This document shows positions 1 through 10,051 of a stretch of DNA of 64,000 nucleotides, piece by piece. The translations under genes were made by a program, and so were the position numbers. The notes beneath the pieces are model-generated. The model was given only the letters and a program-made list of their open reading frames with translations, had not been told where the DNA came from and did no database searches. This DNA comes from Thalassia testudinum (Eukaryota > Streptophyta > Magnoliopsida > Alismatales > Hydrocharitaceae), in the NCBI GenBank assembly GCA_037157565.1, contig JAZHRO010000003.1, positions 38,515,001 through 38,579,000 on the forward strand, given 5' to 3'. Every line of letters starts with the position of its first letter. Position 1 is the first letter of the stretch.

Positions 1-242
1 TGTAAAACTCAGTGCTTAACGAGAGGCAACCTGTCATTTTTGAAAAAAACCTGAAACCTTTCTTGACATTCCTATGCTTAATTCATAATCCACTTTAGGG
101 TTCATCCATTAGAAAAGCCGACCCCACCTCAGGTACCCGTACCCGAGTTTTGAAATCGTTCGCAACAGTCACCTCTACCTATTTGCCCACCCAAAACCTG
201 TTCCAATGAATGATCTAAGCTGAACTCAAACCCACCTAATTT

Positions 243-283
243 ACAATGGAGACATTGCAAATCGTAGGCATGGGGGGTATGAA
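243..283 (+). promoter_or_regulatory. Upstream purine-tract motif (TE-G copy)
   Basis: AATGGAGACATTG followed by GGCATGGGGGGTATGA. The same two-part motif (AATGAGGACAT, then GGCATGGGGGG about 10-15 nt later) occurs once in each of the seven non-solo elements here, 1-1.6 kb before the 3' LTR. It resembles a second polypurine tract; its function is inferred. Confidence 0.5.
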
Positions 284-1042
284 AGAGCAAAATGCTGGGA
301 AAACTCATCCCACAAGAAAAGGTTTCAACAAAAAATCGCATATCACAAAAACACCAAAAAAATAAAAATTCTTGAAAACGAACAAAAAATTCTGAGGGGA
401 GAGAAAATTTTAAGGCCATACAAAACTTGAGGAGAAAAAGGGGAAAAGTGAAATTGTCAAAAAAAAAAAAAAGCATAAAATGAAAAGAAAAAAAAGAAGA
501 GATAGTCATTAGTAAGAAATTAAGGGATTAGCTAAGTTCTAGACCATATCAAGAAAAAGAAAATGAAAAGGAAAAAAATGCTAATGAGACACAAAAGAGA
601 TTAGTAGGAATGCTGATCTTAGGTCTCTTAGGCTAGACTCCGAGGTTTAAAAATTCAAATATCCTCTAAGATCTGGATAGTCCCTACGAGGTTGGGGAAA
701 ATGTGAAGCTTAAGTATTAGGTTTAAGGCTTAGGGAGTATTCGGCCTCGTTAAGTAACCTCTAGTTTACGAGACTCGGTAACCTAAGCACCCCAATCCGC
801 ACACAGTCTGATTCAGTGCGCATAATTATCAAAATCATGCAAAAGCATTTAATTATTATGAAAAAGTCGCCTAGATTAGGAGCAGACGATCAACATAAAT
901 TGATTTGGACGAGTTCCCGACATGAAGAGGTGGGAAATTCCCCTTGAAGATGCGCAATAACATATCGTCTCCTTAGTGCTTGTCTCCAAGGATATTTACA
1001 TATCCTACTAGGGGCATGTAAGCACCCTGTGCTGGTTCAGAT

Positions 1043-1190
1043 GTCATGGGTGGCATTATCACGAAATGTCGATTGCTAAGGTCTGGATTTAGCTACAGAA
1101 TGCCATGAGCAAGATTATCTTGAAATCTCGAAAGTTAGGGTTCTGGGGGTTGCCATGGGCAGTGTTATCATGAAGCATCGATTGCCAGGG
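1043..1190 (+). repeat. Three imperfect ~40-nt repeats
   Basis: Copies near 1043-1083, 1103-1142 and 1151-1190 share the pattern CATGGGTGGCATTATCACGAA...TCGATTGC with many substitutions. They lie in the 3' non-coding part of TE-G. Function unknown. Confidence 0.45.
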
Positions 1191-1587
1191 ACCCTTCGAG
1201 GATTGATTATGGGGCAAAGAATTTGATACAAATCGTGTTGAGAAGCCAATCCGAAGCTAGAAATAAAAAGAAACAAGAGAAATCCTCTATCGCTCTCTTA
1301 TAAAAGCTGCACTGCAAACTAAACTGAGGCTAAAATATGTTACAAGCACAGGTGCTTTAACCAGGGAGTCTAATGAACCTAAGGATAGTTCCTGTGGGCC
1401 TTAAAAACCTTTGCAATGGACTGAGGCTAGAGATGGTCAGGTCTGGATCGTGGTTGGTACTTGAGTACCTCTAGGCCTACTATCAGCATTCTAACTTAAT
1501 CAAAAAGAAAAAAAGCACTAATCATAATTTGTGAACATCAAGGAACTCATGGTCAGGAACTGAAGTTAAAACATTAAAATTTTGTTA

Positions 1588-1617
1588 AAGGACTAGCAAA
1601 AGCTAGGCATGGGGGTA
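1588..1617 (+). promoter_or_regulatory. TE-G polypurine tract
   Basis: AAGGACTAGCAAAAGCTAGG then CATGGGGGTA, abutting the LTR start TGATGGG at 1618. In reverse transcription this purine tract would prime plus-strand DNA. It is a slightly decayed copy of the module seen at the end of TE-A, B, C, D, E and F. Confidence 0.75.
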
Positions 1618-3192
1618 TGATGGGAACACCATCATTACCCCTAACTAGCTTATTTTCACCCAAAGAAGATAACAAAAGCTCCTACATAACTAATTGGAGG
1701 TCTTAAGTCACCAAATAATCATTTTGAGAGAAAAGTAAGAAATAAGGGGTAAAACTACAATTTTACCATTGTAGTACAACAACAGGTTTTCTCATGGGCT
1801 ATAGACTGGTCAAATGGTCTTAACAAGATAAAAAATGGGTTGGATCAAGCAAAAAAGGGTTCATGTGAATTCTGGAAATTAAATGACTTCTTGTAACCCT
1901 GAAATAGATCCACTTGATTTAAAAAGGTTTTGGTCAGGATAAAATTCACCTAAATCCTCTAAAAATCATATAAAAATATTCTCTAGGGTTTATAACCTTC
2001 AATTTGGCCCTTGGAACCTATTTTGACCTAAATTGGTGTCTTAGACAAATATTTGCCCTAAATTGGGTCTTTATGTAAATTATCTAATCAAACGTGTTCA
2101 AACTCAAAATCCAACTTCACCATTGGATTCCTTAGGTCCAAATTAAGTTGGCATAAAAAATTGGACCTAAAAGAATTCATCTTGACCCACTTTGCAAATA
2201 GGTCCAGTCTAATTGCACTTCTATCCCTACCTTTTGAAAACCTCTGCAGAAACCCCCTAGCTTGCTCTTCATTCTTTACAATTAGGTCCCTCCACCATTA
2301 TAGCTGAGGGAATCCTACTCAGGGGAGATTTCAAAGGCAAGAACTCTCTGATCTCTTACAGAATACCCTTTAAATTTGAAAGGGAGATTCTCTGAGAAAT
2401 CTCTTCTTGTATGAACCCAATTTGAGGCTCTGTTTGATACCTAATCTCTCATGTGAATGCATGAGAGATTCGGGTCCCTTTCAAGTTGCCATCTCCGGCG
2501 AGCTTGCCATGCTTGGAAGCTTGGCTTCCAAGCACAAATCCATCCTCCAGGGCCTATATAAGCATACCCAAATCACCCTGCATCTCCTATGCTTGAAATT
2601 GGCAGGAAAATCCCTCAAATTAGTCTCTTCTTCCTACGACCAGTGGCTTAGCAAGCCCCAACGACTTCCCTCTCTCTCCCTCATGGCCTACTCAGTGGTA
2701 GGTTTCTCTTCCTCCTATTCATCCCTATCATGCTGCACCCGTCAACGCTTCTACAGCCCCTTCGTCCTCGCCATCCTCCCCTACTAAGCGCCTTTGTCTC
2801 AAGCGATGACAATACGAGCCAGCCGCCATCCCTACCTCCCCGTTCATCTCTTTATGCCCAACTAAGTCCCTTTTCCTTTTTACTTCTTTTTCCCCTCTTT
2901 ATCTCTCAACACCATTCGATGCACTCATTCACCATCACCTTCTCCACGTCCGGCTAGACCTCCAATGAGGCATCTCCGTCGATCCTCACCTCCATCCGCC
3001 TCGCCAACCACCCCATATGCTCTACAACACCTCATTGAACGTAACCCCTCACCTCACTCACCGCGCCACACACAGAAACCGCCCCCCAAACACACCCACT
3101 CACACGCACATAGGTTGCCCTAGGCACGCGCACTCATTCAACACGACACCACGCCAAACCCCGCAACACACTCGTCGTGCCTCGGCGAAGCC
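1618..3192 (+). repeat. TE-G 3' LTR, left segment
   Basis: Starts TGATGGGAACACC right after the purine tract. The first ~150 nt align on the opposite strand with the TG end of solo LTR S (5969 downwards), so both belong to one LTR family. Promoter-like sequence is at 2511-2562. The segment ends at the AAGCC target site of S and resumes at 5975. Confidence 0.75.
2511..2562 (+). promoter_or_regulatory. TE-G LTR promoter: hairpin plus TATA box
   Basis: TATATAAG at 2555-2562 is a good TATA box. Just upstream is a perfect 9-bp inverted repeat, GCTTGGAAG (2511-2519) and CTTCCAAGC (2525-2533), with a 5-nt loop. Transcription would start about 30 nt after the TATA box. Confidence 0.55.
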
Positions 3193-5969
3193 TGAAACGC
3201 TGGCTTCGAGAGATAACCGGGTTTTATTGTTATACCGTTGTAGTATAGCCAGTTATTGCCATCAATTCAAATATATAAATTTTTTTACTCGGAAAATAAA
3301 AGAGTTCCCGAGGTCGAACTCAGAGAGCAAGTTGTATTCTAGGGGTACAAGTTTCTTTTACAAAAATAAAGAAAGAGAGAGAAAGAATTTGTTGTCTTTT
3401 CTTCTTTTCTCTTTGCTTCTCCTCGTCTCAGATCTTCTGTTAGCTTCTTCTTCTTTATCTGCAGTGGTGATGTTCTTCTTCTTCTTTCAGCTGTTCCTGC
3501 TCTTCCTTTTTCTTCTGCAGAGCGGTCCTGTTCTTCTTCTTTTCCTTTCTTTCTTCTTTTCCTTTCTTCAGATCTTCTTCTCGTGCTCTTCTTCTTTCAG
3601 TTCTTCCCTTGTTCTTTTGTGTTCTCCTCTGCCTCGCCTTCTTCTGTTGTTCTTCAGATCTCCTTCTTTCTTCTTTTCTTTTTCCTGTCAGGACGTCGTC
3701 TCTCCTTCTTTCTTCTTTTCCCTTCAGGACGTGACTTAAACCGCTTGTTGCTACAGTGTCTCCCTCAGCTTCCTTCTTCTTCCGCGGTCCTTCTTCTTCA
3801 CCTGTGCCTGCACACTTCAGAGTTTACGTCAGAGGGCAAAACCTACTCTACCCTACCCCCCGCGTCTCTCTCTCTCACAGAAGCCACTCTTGGGAAAGCT
3901 CTCCCAGAGCTGCTGGGTAGTCGGGTACGGGTCGCGCCCGGGTCCAAGCGCATCGGCGTGCGTGGTAGGCGAGGAGTGTAGGTCAGTCTGAGTCGGGTCG
4001 GGTCAGGTCCGCGGGGCGTGAGCGCGGACGAGACCGGGTAACCGGGCGGGTGAAGGGAACCTCACCCCGTGTGCTGAGGCAGTAAGCCTCCAGCACTTTT
4101 TCGCTTTATACCGCTGTGCCGCTTCAGAGTTTTCCGAGGTGGGACTAAATGTCCCACCCCAATTGAGCGCCCGCAGCAGAGAAAGCAGCGGGCGATCGCG
4201 GCTTCACGCGAGGCCTTCGCCCCAGCTGCGAGCCTGATGCTTTGTCGAAATGCCTCGCAAGGCCTGGGAGTCGAATCTGGGCGTGGCGCGCCTGCAGCTG
4301 CAGGCGGAAGCAGCTCCTTCTGCACGGCAATGGCGGCGGAGGTCGGGTGACCTGTTCACAGCAAAACAGCCTCTCGGCCTAATCAGAAGGTGCCGGGAGC
4401 TTCGCCGGAGTGCGGCGAAGCTCGTGTGGGTGGTGGCGAGGCGTGGGGCGGCGTGCGAGGGCTGCCCTAGGTCGGACTGTGGGTCAGAAGATGGGTTTGT
4501 TCGGTGGGGTTGCAGAGGGTGATGTGGGGGAAGTGGAAGGGCGGGGGTTGATCAGGGTGAGGAGGCGGAGGTTCTGCGGTGGTCGGCGAGCCGTGTGGGT
4601 TGCTGGGGTGATGGGAGCGGCTCGCCGGAGGATGGCCGGAGGCGGAGAAGGTGATGGTGGACAGGAGCGGTCGAGGGTTTAATCAAATAAAAGACAGTGA
4701 GGAAAAGAAAGAGGGGGAGATGGGGAGGAGTTCTGACCTAGCTACGGAGACGAAAGGGGCCGGAGCAGGGCGACAGTCGTATCGACTGTCGCCGGAGAAG
4801 AAGATGCCCGGGGGAAGGGGCGGTGGCGAGCAGAGGGCCGGAGATGCGCCAGCTGGGTGCGGCGTGGCGCGGGAAGAGCAGGGGAAGAAGTCTCTGCTGC
4901 TGGTATTGCGGCAGAGCGAAGAGGAGGAGTAGGAAGAACCGCCGGAGCTGGTGGGCGTCTGCCGGAGTGAGAGGAGAGGAAAGTTGGGGGTTTTCTCTGT
5001 CAGATCCGAGCTGGGAAGAACGGTGGAGCGACGGGGGTATTTATAGGGACCGAATCAGGGAGGAAGGCGGAGGGAGACGACGTGTCTCCCTCGCCGGAGG
5101 ACGCCGGAGATGGAAACCCATACCGTCCGTGCGTTCGCACGGACGGTATGGTGGGTTACAGCGACCAGGGGGCTGTCCCTACGACGGCTGACGACGCAGG
5201 GCACCCCCGGTTTACTTGCCAGGCTCTCCCCCTCACCCTGCGCGGCGCCATGCTCCACGCAAGGTCGCCGGAGCATGGTGCTGGCAGGTTTTGCAGGGGG
5301 ACCTGAACGCAAAGAACGAAGGAGAGTTAGGGTCCAAAATGCGAGGGTTCAAAAGTTGAGGGCCAAAAAGTAAATATATGAGGACCAAAGTGTAAAGTTG
5401 GTCAAGGAGGTTTCTTCTTAGGCTCAAGTTTTTATACATGACTAATTAGGACCTAAGGAATCTGATGGTGAATTTCATTTCTATATTAAACCTTGTTTGA
5501 CCAGTCAATTTATGCGAAAACCCAAATTAAGTTATTAATTGGGCATGGTTCTCAATGTAGGTCAAAATGGGTTCTGAAGGCCAAATTGAAGGTTCTAAAC
5601 CCTAGAGATTATTTTTCTATGAATTTTAGAGGGTTTATTCTATTTTTACTTTGCCTCGAACCTCGTGAATTGAAGTGGGTTGTTTTAGGGTTACAGATTA
5701 TCATTTAGTTTCTTGGAATTGCTGTAGCCCTTGCTAGATCATCTCATCCCACTTTTATTCTTATTAAGTTGCTTTGACCTATGTTTGGGCCCTAAATTAC
5801 CCTGTATGCAGATTATACTGGTAAAATTGCATTTTTACTCCTTATGACTTGTTTTCTCCTTAAACTCAGAATTCTCTGAGTTAAGCCTTTCCTTGAGTTA
5901 TGTAGGAGCTTTTATCCTTTGTATTAGGTCAAAATGAGCTAGTTATGGCTAATGATGAGGTTCTCATCA
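3193..5969 (-). mobile_element. Solo LTR S, same family as the TE-G LTR, with TSD AAGCC
   Basis: The unit reads TGAAACG...CTCATCA on the plus strand and is flanked by AAGCC at 3188-3192 and 5970-5974. No primer site or internal region is present, so it is the product of recombination between two LTRs of a lost element. Orientation is minus: on that strand it starts TGATGAGAACC like the TE-G LTR, has a TATA box at 5045-5038, then a GC-rich stretch, a GA-rich tract (pyrimidine-rich on the plus strand, about 3380-3720) and the 3' end. At 2777 bp it is the longest LTR in the window. Open frames in it are by-products of its GC-rich, CpG-dense composition. Confidence 0.85.
5038..5151 (-). promoter_or_regulatory. 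Solo LTR promoter: TATA box and 34-nt palindrome
   Basis: On the minus strand TATAAATA (5045-5038) is the likely TATA box. About 73 nt upstream of it is an inverted repeat with two perfect 16-nt arms, CCATACCGTCCGTGCG (5118-5133) and its complement (5136-5151), separated by only TT. Flanking AACCC/GGGTT extends the pairing with a small bulge. The position suggests a U3 regulatory element or a DNA cruciform; the role is inferred. Confidence 0.6.
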
Positions 5970-5974
5970 AAGCC

Positions 5975-7095
5975 TCCTGAGCATTTTGACGTGGCTGTGA
6001 GGCCATTTTCTTGATGGCAGTATAGGAGGTTCACCGCCATTGACTACCGCAAGAAGCTTGCTTGCGAGCTTCTCCAGGCCCGCCAGCTCTAGGCTTGGAG
6101 TCCCAGGTTGCGCGGACTTCCCTCGCACACATCTCCAGGCAGCCAATTAGCATTGAAGGCCAAAGCATCAGTACCAATCAATCGAAGACCCCTGCTGCAG
6201 GCACGCACAAAGGGAGGTGGGAGGATAGTCCCACCTCGAAAACTCTTGGATGCCCGCAACTGCATAGGGCTTGTCGCTTCAATACCACGGGGTGCAGTCC
6301 CACTCACCTTCACCTGCCTCGTCCGTGACCTTGCCTCTACAGACCTAGCGTGACCCGTTTACCAGACCCTGAACTCCTCGCCCACCACCGCACGCCAGTG
6401 GGCCTGGTCCGAGGCACGTACCCAACCTAATTACCTGAGACAGTGGCTCTGGGAGAGCGAACCTAAGAGAGAAAGAGGAGAAGAGAGCACACGTGGGTAG
6501 GGTAGGTTTTGCTCTTGCAGTGAAAGGAAAAGAAGAACAAGCCAAGGAAGAAGAAGGTAGAGGCCAGAGAAAGCTAAGGAAGGAGAAGCATGGATGAAGA
6601 GGAAGAAGCTGAAGTCAGAGAGGCTAAGGAACTAAAGGTAGAACTAGAAGGAGCCACTAAAGAAAGAAAGAGAAGGAAGGAGAAGCTAAAGGCAAAGAAA
6701 GGCTAAGGCACGAGAATAGAAAAAAAGAAAGAAAGAAGAAGAAACAAGGAAGTAGCCGACCAGAGAAGAGAAGAAGGAAGAAAAGCACAGCACTGTAGCA
6801 CCCATAGTTTAAGACGTCTGATTCACAAATTAAATGTCCAATTTTTGTGCTTCTTTACATACATTGATATTTTGTGTTTACATTTATCTTTTTGCACTAT
6901 AACTCTAGTTTTCGTTGCATATTATATACAATTTCTCAAAATTGTGCTCTTGATTTCTAAACCCTAATTTTCTCCCTGTGTCTGACCTTGGACTTAAACT
7001 TCGAGTAATAAAATATATTTGTTTTCAAAGCGATTTCAACTATATTACAACATTTCACTTTAAAACTTGATTTTGCCTTGCGAATAGTGACCCCA
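5975..7095 (+). repeat. TE-G 3' LTR, right segment
   Basis: Continues the TE-G LTR after solo LTR S. It contains the GTGGGA...TCCCACCTCG segment (about 6218-6240) and CTCTGGGAGAGC (about 6447), both present on the opposite strand in S, then a ~250-nt GA-rich tract (6538-6790) and an AT-rich end. The inferred end is CCCCA at 7095. Confidence 0.65.
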
Positions 7096-7100
7096 TTCCT

Positions 7101-7487
7101 CATCCGCACCCTATAGAGCTGACTTCTGAGATCATTGTGCCCAAGTCAATTTTGATTTAGCAACAATTGTTGGACTTGGGCACTTTAGATGGGGTGTACA
7201 ACGATTTGGAGGTCCCGGAAACATTGATTTCAGAGGATAGGAAGTTGGAAATAAAAATCTAGGAAGCAAATTCTGAGGGAACTTTGATTTTGGATCTGAG
7301 GGTTCTTGTTGACCTGAAACCACCTACTTTCTACTATGACCCTTATGATATATTTCATGTGCAACACAAGCTTGAAAAAATTGATTATCTTTCTAAGCTA
7401 AACTTTAAGAGGACATCCAAACCTATTGAATCATCTCTCCCTGTTGTCCGACATTTTGGTCTTGGGTTGCACACCACCAAACCATAG
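7101..7487 (+). pseudogene. TE-E ORF fragment, C-terminal part (unknown protein of the D/E family)
   Basis: One frame (codons in register with 7140) gives a protein related to the C-terminal half of the TE-D ORF. Both share HP(V/I)EL, then PKSILI, then DPYDI, and end in FGLGLH a few residues before the stop at 7485-7487. In-frame stops, for example TAG at 7158-7160, show it is dead. TE-G has removed the upstream part and TE-A has inserted 140 nt downstream of the stop. I do not recognise a known domain; there are no protease, RT, RNase H or integrase motifs. The family match to TE-D is seen directly; any function as a structural or accessory protein of a non-autonomous element is inference. 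Confidence 0.65.
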
Positions 7488-7964
7488 GCTCGGCCTCGCT
7501 AACAAAATAATCTTAGGTTCTGGGTGATTTTCATCTAGAACCTTAGAACCACTCGACCCTGGGGCATGGGTCTGCATCATAACTTGGTCCGTATATGTGG
7601 ACATATTCTGTTGGCAAGTCTAAGGATTGATTGCACAGCAAAAATACACCAGTAATTATGCCATCTTTTGTTATTTCCTAGCACTGCCATTATATCTTAT
7701 GTAGCTATAGTTGCATTTGTAAATTAACACATGCATGCATATATTGAGAGGGGTGGAGAATGCAAATAATTGGCCATCTAATTAACATCTTCATCAAGGG
7801 TTGCATTGCAAATTCACCATTTTCATTTTTTTATTTTGACTTTCAATTCTTCTCCCTCGTGCTGCTGCAGGGCATGGGGAATGCACCTCTTCGTGCCATT
7901 CCTCTACCAGCAGCATGGCTGGACATGCAATGCCAGCAGCATGGCGGTGGCATGCGTCTTCTTC

Positions 7965-8148
7965 TTTAAAAGGCCCTGCCCTCTCCCATACGTCGGGAGC
8001 CTGAACACACACCACCTTCAGACACTTTCCTCCACCGTTAAACCAACCTCCTCCACTCTCCCTCTCCATACGCAGTATCTCTTCTCACTGAAGAGACACA
8101 CTGCGTGCAGGAGCAAGCTCACAGTGGTCCCACAACCACCACTGTGAG
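7965..8148 (+). promoter_or_regulatory. TE-A LTR TATA box and first leader hairpin
   Basis: TTTAAAAGG (7965-7973), then a perfect 11-bp stem CTCACAGTGGT (8118-8128) / ACCACTGTGAG (8138-8148) with a 9-nt loop, about 120 nt below the predicted transcription start. Equivalent hairpins occur in the TE-C and TE-F LTRs. Confidence 0.55.
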
Positions 8149-8741
8149 TTCCACCATCTCCCAGCTCCCTCGAGAGTAGGTGGGTGTGGTGGTTTCACCT
8201 TCTATTTTCATCGCTAGAAGCCCTCACCACCATTGACAGAGCTTCAAGGTAGGAAGCTCCAGCAGCAGCAACGGCTGCCTAAAGCCGTGCAGGCCATCGT
8301 GCACACGCCAGCAGACCTCCTAGAGCTCTCCCCACACGCGGAGGCGCTTCCCAGTGCGCTCGCGCATACAGAACAGGCACTATCGGTCGCCTGCCCCTGC
8401 GTAGCACTGTAGCCACTGTTCACGCCTCTCAGCACGACATTATAGCCACCGGCTTGTTTCTCACATAGCCGGTGGCACAGCACTCTCCTCGCCTGCAACC
8501 CACTCCAGCAAGTCCCCCGCGTTTGTGCCTGCACCAGCTCCTGCCTGCAGTGCTGTGCGCTGCGCTATGCAGTGCGCGGCGCTGCACTCCCGTGCCCGCT
8601 TGCGCGTGAAGACAGCGCACGTGTTCCCTCCAGCGCCCGCGTGAAGCGCTTGTGTGCCTGCGTGCGCTCCTACAAGATCAGACGGCAGATGCTTCCGCCA
8701 AACGACTTGAACTCCCTCTCTCTCACAGTTACCCACTAGCA

Positions 8742-9150
8742 CGTGCACACACACACTCACTTGTGCACACTCACGTGTACTCTCTCACACACACTTGTAC
8801 ACACACACACACCATTATAAACTCACTTCTACACACATATACATTTATTTATCCACTCACATATATACATAAATATATATCTACATATATATATATATAC
8901 ATATATACATATATATATCTATATATATCTATATACATAGATACTTATACAAATATATCTGTATACATATATACATATACATATCTATATACATATATTA
9001 CTATATATATATATCTATTTATAAATATATATATATACACATATGTCTATATTTACATATCTATATATATACATAACTACATATATGCCTATATAGTTAT
9101 AACCCTATCTATATATATACATATATATATATCTTTACATACACATCACC
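8742..9150 (+). repeat. CA then TA/TATACA microsatellite in the TE-A 5' LTR
   Basis: About 80 nt of interrupted (CA)n followed by about 320 nt of alternating TA, TATACA and TATCTA units. The 3' LTR (about 48090-48475) and the TE-C and TE-F LTRs have similar tracts at the same relative position. Confidence 0.8.
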
Positions 9151-9202
9151 TACCTGTATCCATACACCCTTGCACTAGTCACTCCATCACGCATCATATC
9201 GT

Positions 9203-9233
9203 GGGAATATCTGCAGCAGTTGCTGATATTCCC
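9203..9233 (+). other. Hairpin after the microsatellite (TE-A 5' LTR)
   Basis: GGGAATATC (9203-9211) pairs perfectly with GATATTCCC (9225-9233) across a 13-nt loop. A hairpin is found at the same place in all five A/C/F LTR copies that reach this point. Confidence 0.5.
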
Positions 9234-9935
9234 CCATACCCGCGTAAAGCAAGCGCCTCCGCGCACACTCCCACACATCCGTCCTACACTCTACGCGGCA
9301 CTTCGTCTTGTTGGTTGCATCTTACGAGATGTGGACCAACTCGACACTGTGCTACACTCCATTTCCACTTCCACCCCCACCGCTATATATATAATATATA
9401 CATATCTATATGTATAGAGACTGTATTTATTTCTCCACAGGCAACCTACCTTGTTTTTATTTCTCTTTTGTTTCCTGCTATTAGAAAGATAAAAAAAAGA
9501 GTAAAAGAGAGAAGATAATTCTTGTCTTGCAGGTACTCGGTCTTGCAAATAGTAGGACCAGTTTTTTTGGAAACCCTAAGTTCGCTCAAAGCTAAGAACA
9601 ATTTGGCTCAAAGCCAAGAACTTGATTTTGAGCGTGTGCCTCAAGGACAATATTATCAACACAAAAAAATCTTAAATAGAAGAAAACCAAAAACATAATA
9701 AATGCACGGACGAGATACGTTTTAGGAAAGGCGTAGAAACTTCTTCACCTTTAATTCCTGCCTCCTTGAGATTGACCCTAGGCCTAAAAGTAACCAAGAT
9801 AAAATTAAGTAGGACAGGTTAAAAAATTTTTTTGTGAAAGGTGGTTAGACTCGATTTAGGTTAACCCACTATACTAACTTCAATGATAATTTCACCACAT
9901 TAACACAACCTATTCGAGTTCTACCATGCTTTTTC

Positions 9936-9953
9936 TGGTGCCGTTGCTGGGGA
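9936..9953 (+). promoter_or_regulatory. TE-A primer-binding site, tRNA-Asp
   Basis: TGGTGCCGTTGCTGGGGA, two changes from TGGCGCCGTTGCCGGGGA, the complement of the 3' end of plant tRNA-Asp(GUC) as I recall it. It begins 9 nt after the LTR end. It would prime minus-strand DNA synthesis. Confidence 0.8.
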
Positions 9954-10051
9954 GGTGCACATTGAACTAAGTTTCTAGTCCATTCCTTTGATTTTCTCTT
10001 CTCACACCCTTCTCTTCACAGGTGTTTTTGTTTACTAGTGTGCACGTAAAC
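9954..10051 (+). other. TE-A leader, first 98 nt
   Basis: Matches the start of the TE-F leader (CTTCTCTTCACAGGTGTTTT is shared) and stops at TAAAC (10047-10051), the target duplication of TE-B. The leader resumes at 30726. Confidence 0.75.

Larger units (their letters stand above)
1..1617 (+). other. TE-G 3' non-coding region
   Basis: AT-rich sequence with stops in all frames and no recognisable protein. It holds a post-pol purine motif near 243-283, a set of imperfect repeats at 1043-1190 and the polypurine tract. The layout matches the 3' regions of the other elements in the window. The small open frame at 129-509 (minus) is low-complexity and not credible. Confidence 0.6.
1..7095 (+). mobile_element. 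TE-G: 3' part of an LTR retrotransposon, split by a solo LTR
   Basis: Only the 3' non-coding region and the 3' LTR lie in the window. A conserved purine tract at 1588-1617 is followed directly by TG at 1618, the LTR start. The LTR is interrupted at 3192/5975 by solo LTR S. Its homology to S (on the opposite strand) can be followed on both sides of the interruption, for example the paired segment around a GTGGGA...TCCCAC motif near 6220 and the GA-rich tract near 6540-6790. The end at about 7095 (CCCCA) is where homology to S stops and homology to the TE-D ORF starts, so TE-G is inserted in TE-E. The next five bases, TTCCT (7096-7100), are its predicted target duplication; the matching copy would lie left of the window. 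Confidence 0.75.
7628..9926 (+). repeat. TE-A 5' LTR
   Basis: TGATTGCACAGC...GTTCTACCA, 2299 bp, preceded by AGGAT and followed 9 nt later by the primer site. A TATA-like TTTAAAAGG at 7965-7973 suggests a U3 of about 365 bp and a very long R/U5 of about 1.9 kb. Below it come a pair of hairpins, a GC-rich stretch, a long CA/TA microsatellite, another hairpin and an AT-rich end. The 288-aa open frame at 8652-9518 runs through the microsatellite and is not a gene. Confidence 0.88.

Noticed and set aside
4062..5373. Many overlapping open frames on both strands in the solo LTR
   Set aside because: High GC and CpG density make stop codons rare; the frames overlap in all six phases and have no recognisable domain.
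8652..9518. 288-codon open frame in the TE-A LTR (and similar at 48136-48411, 18392-18790, 53382-53864)
   Set aside because: It runs through the CA/TA microsatellite and encodes Tyr/Ile/Thr/His repeats; there is no start context, no homology to a protein and repeat length differs between LTR copies.
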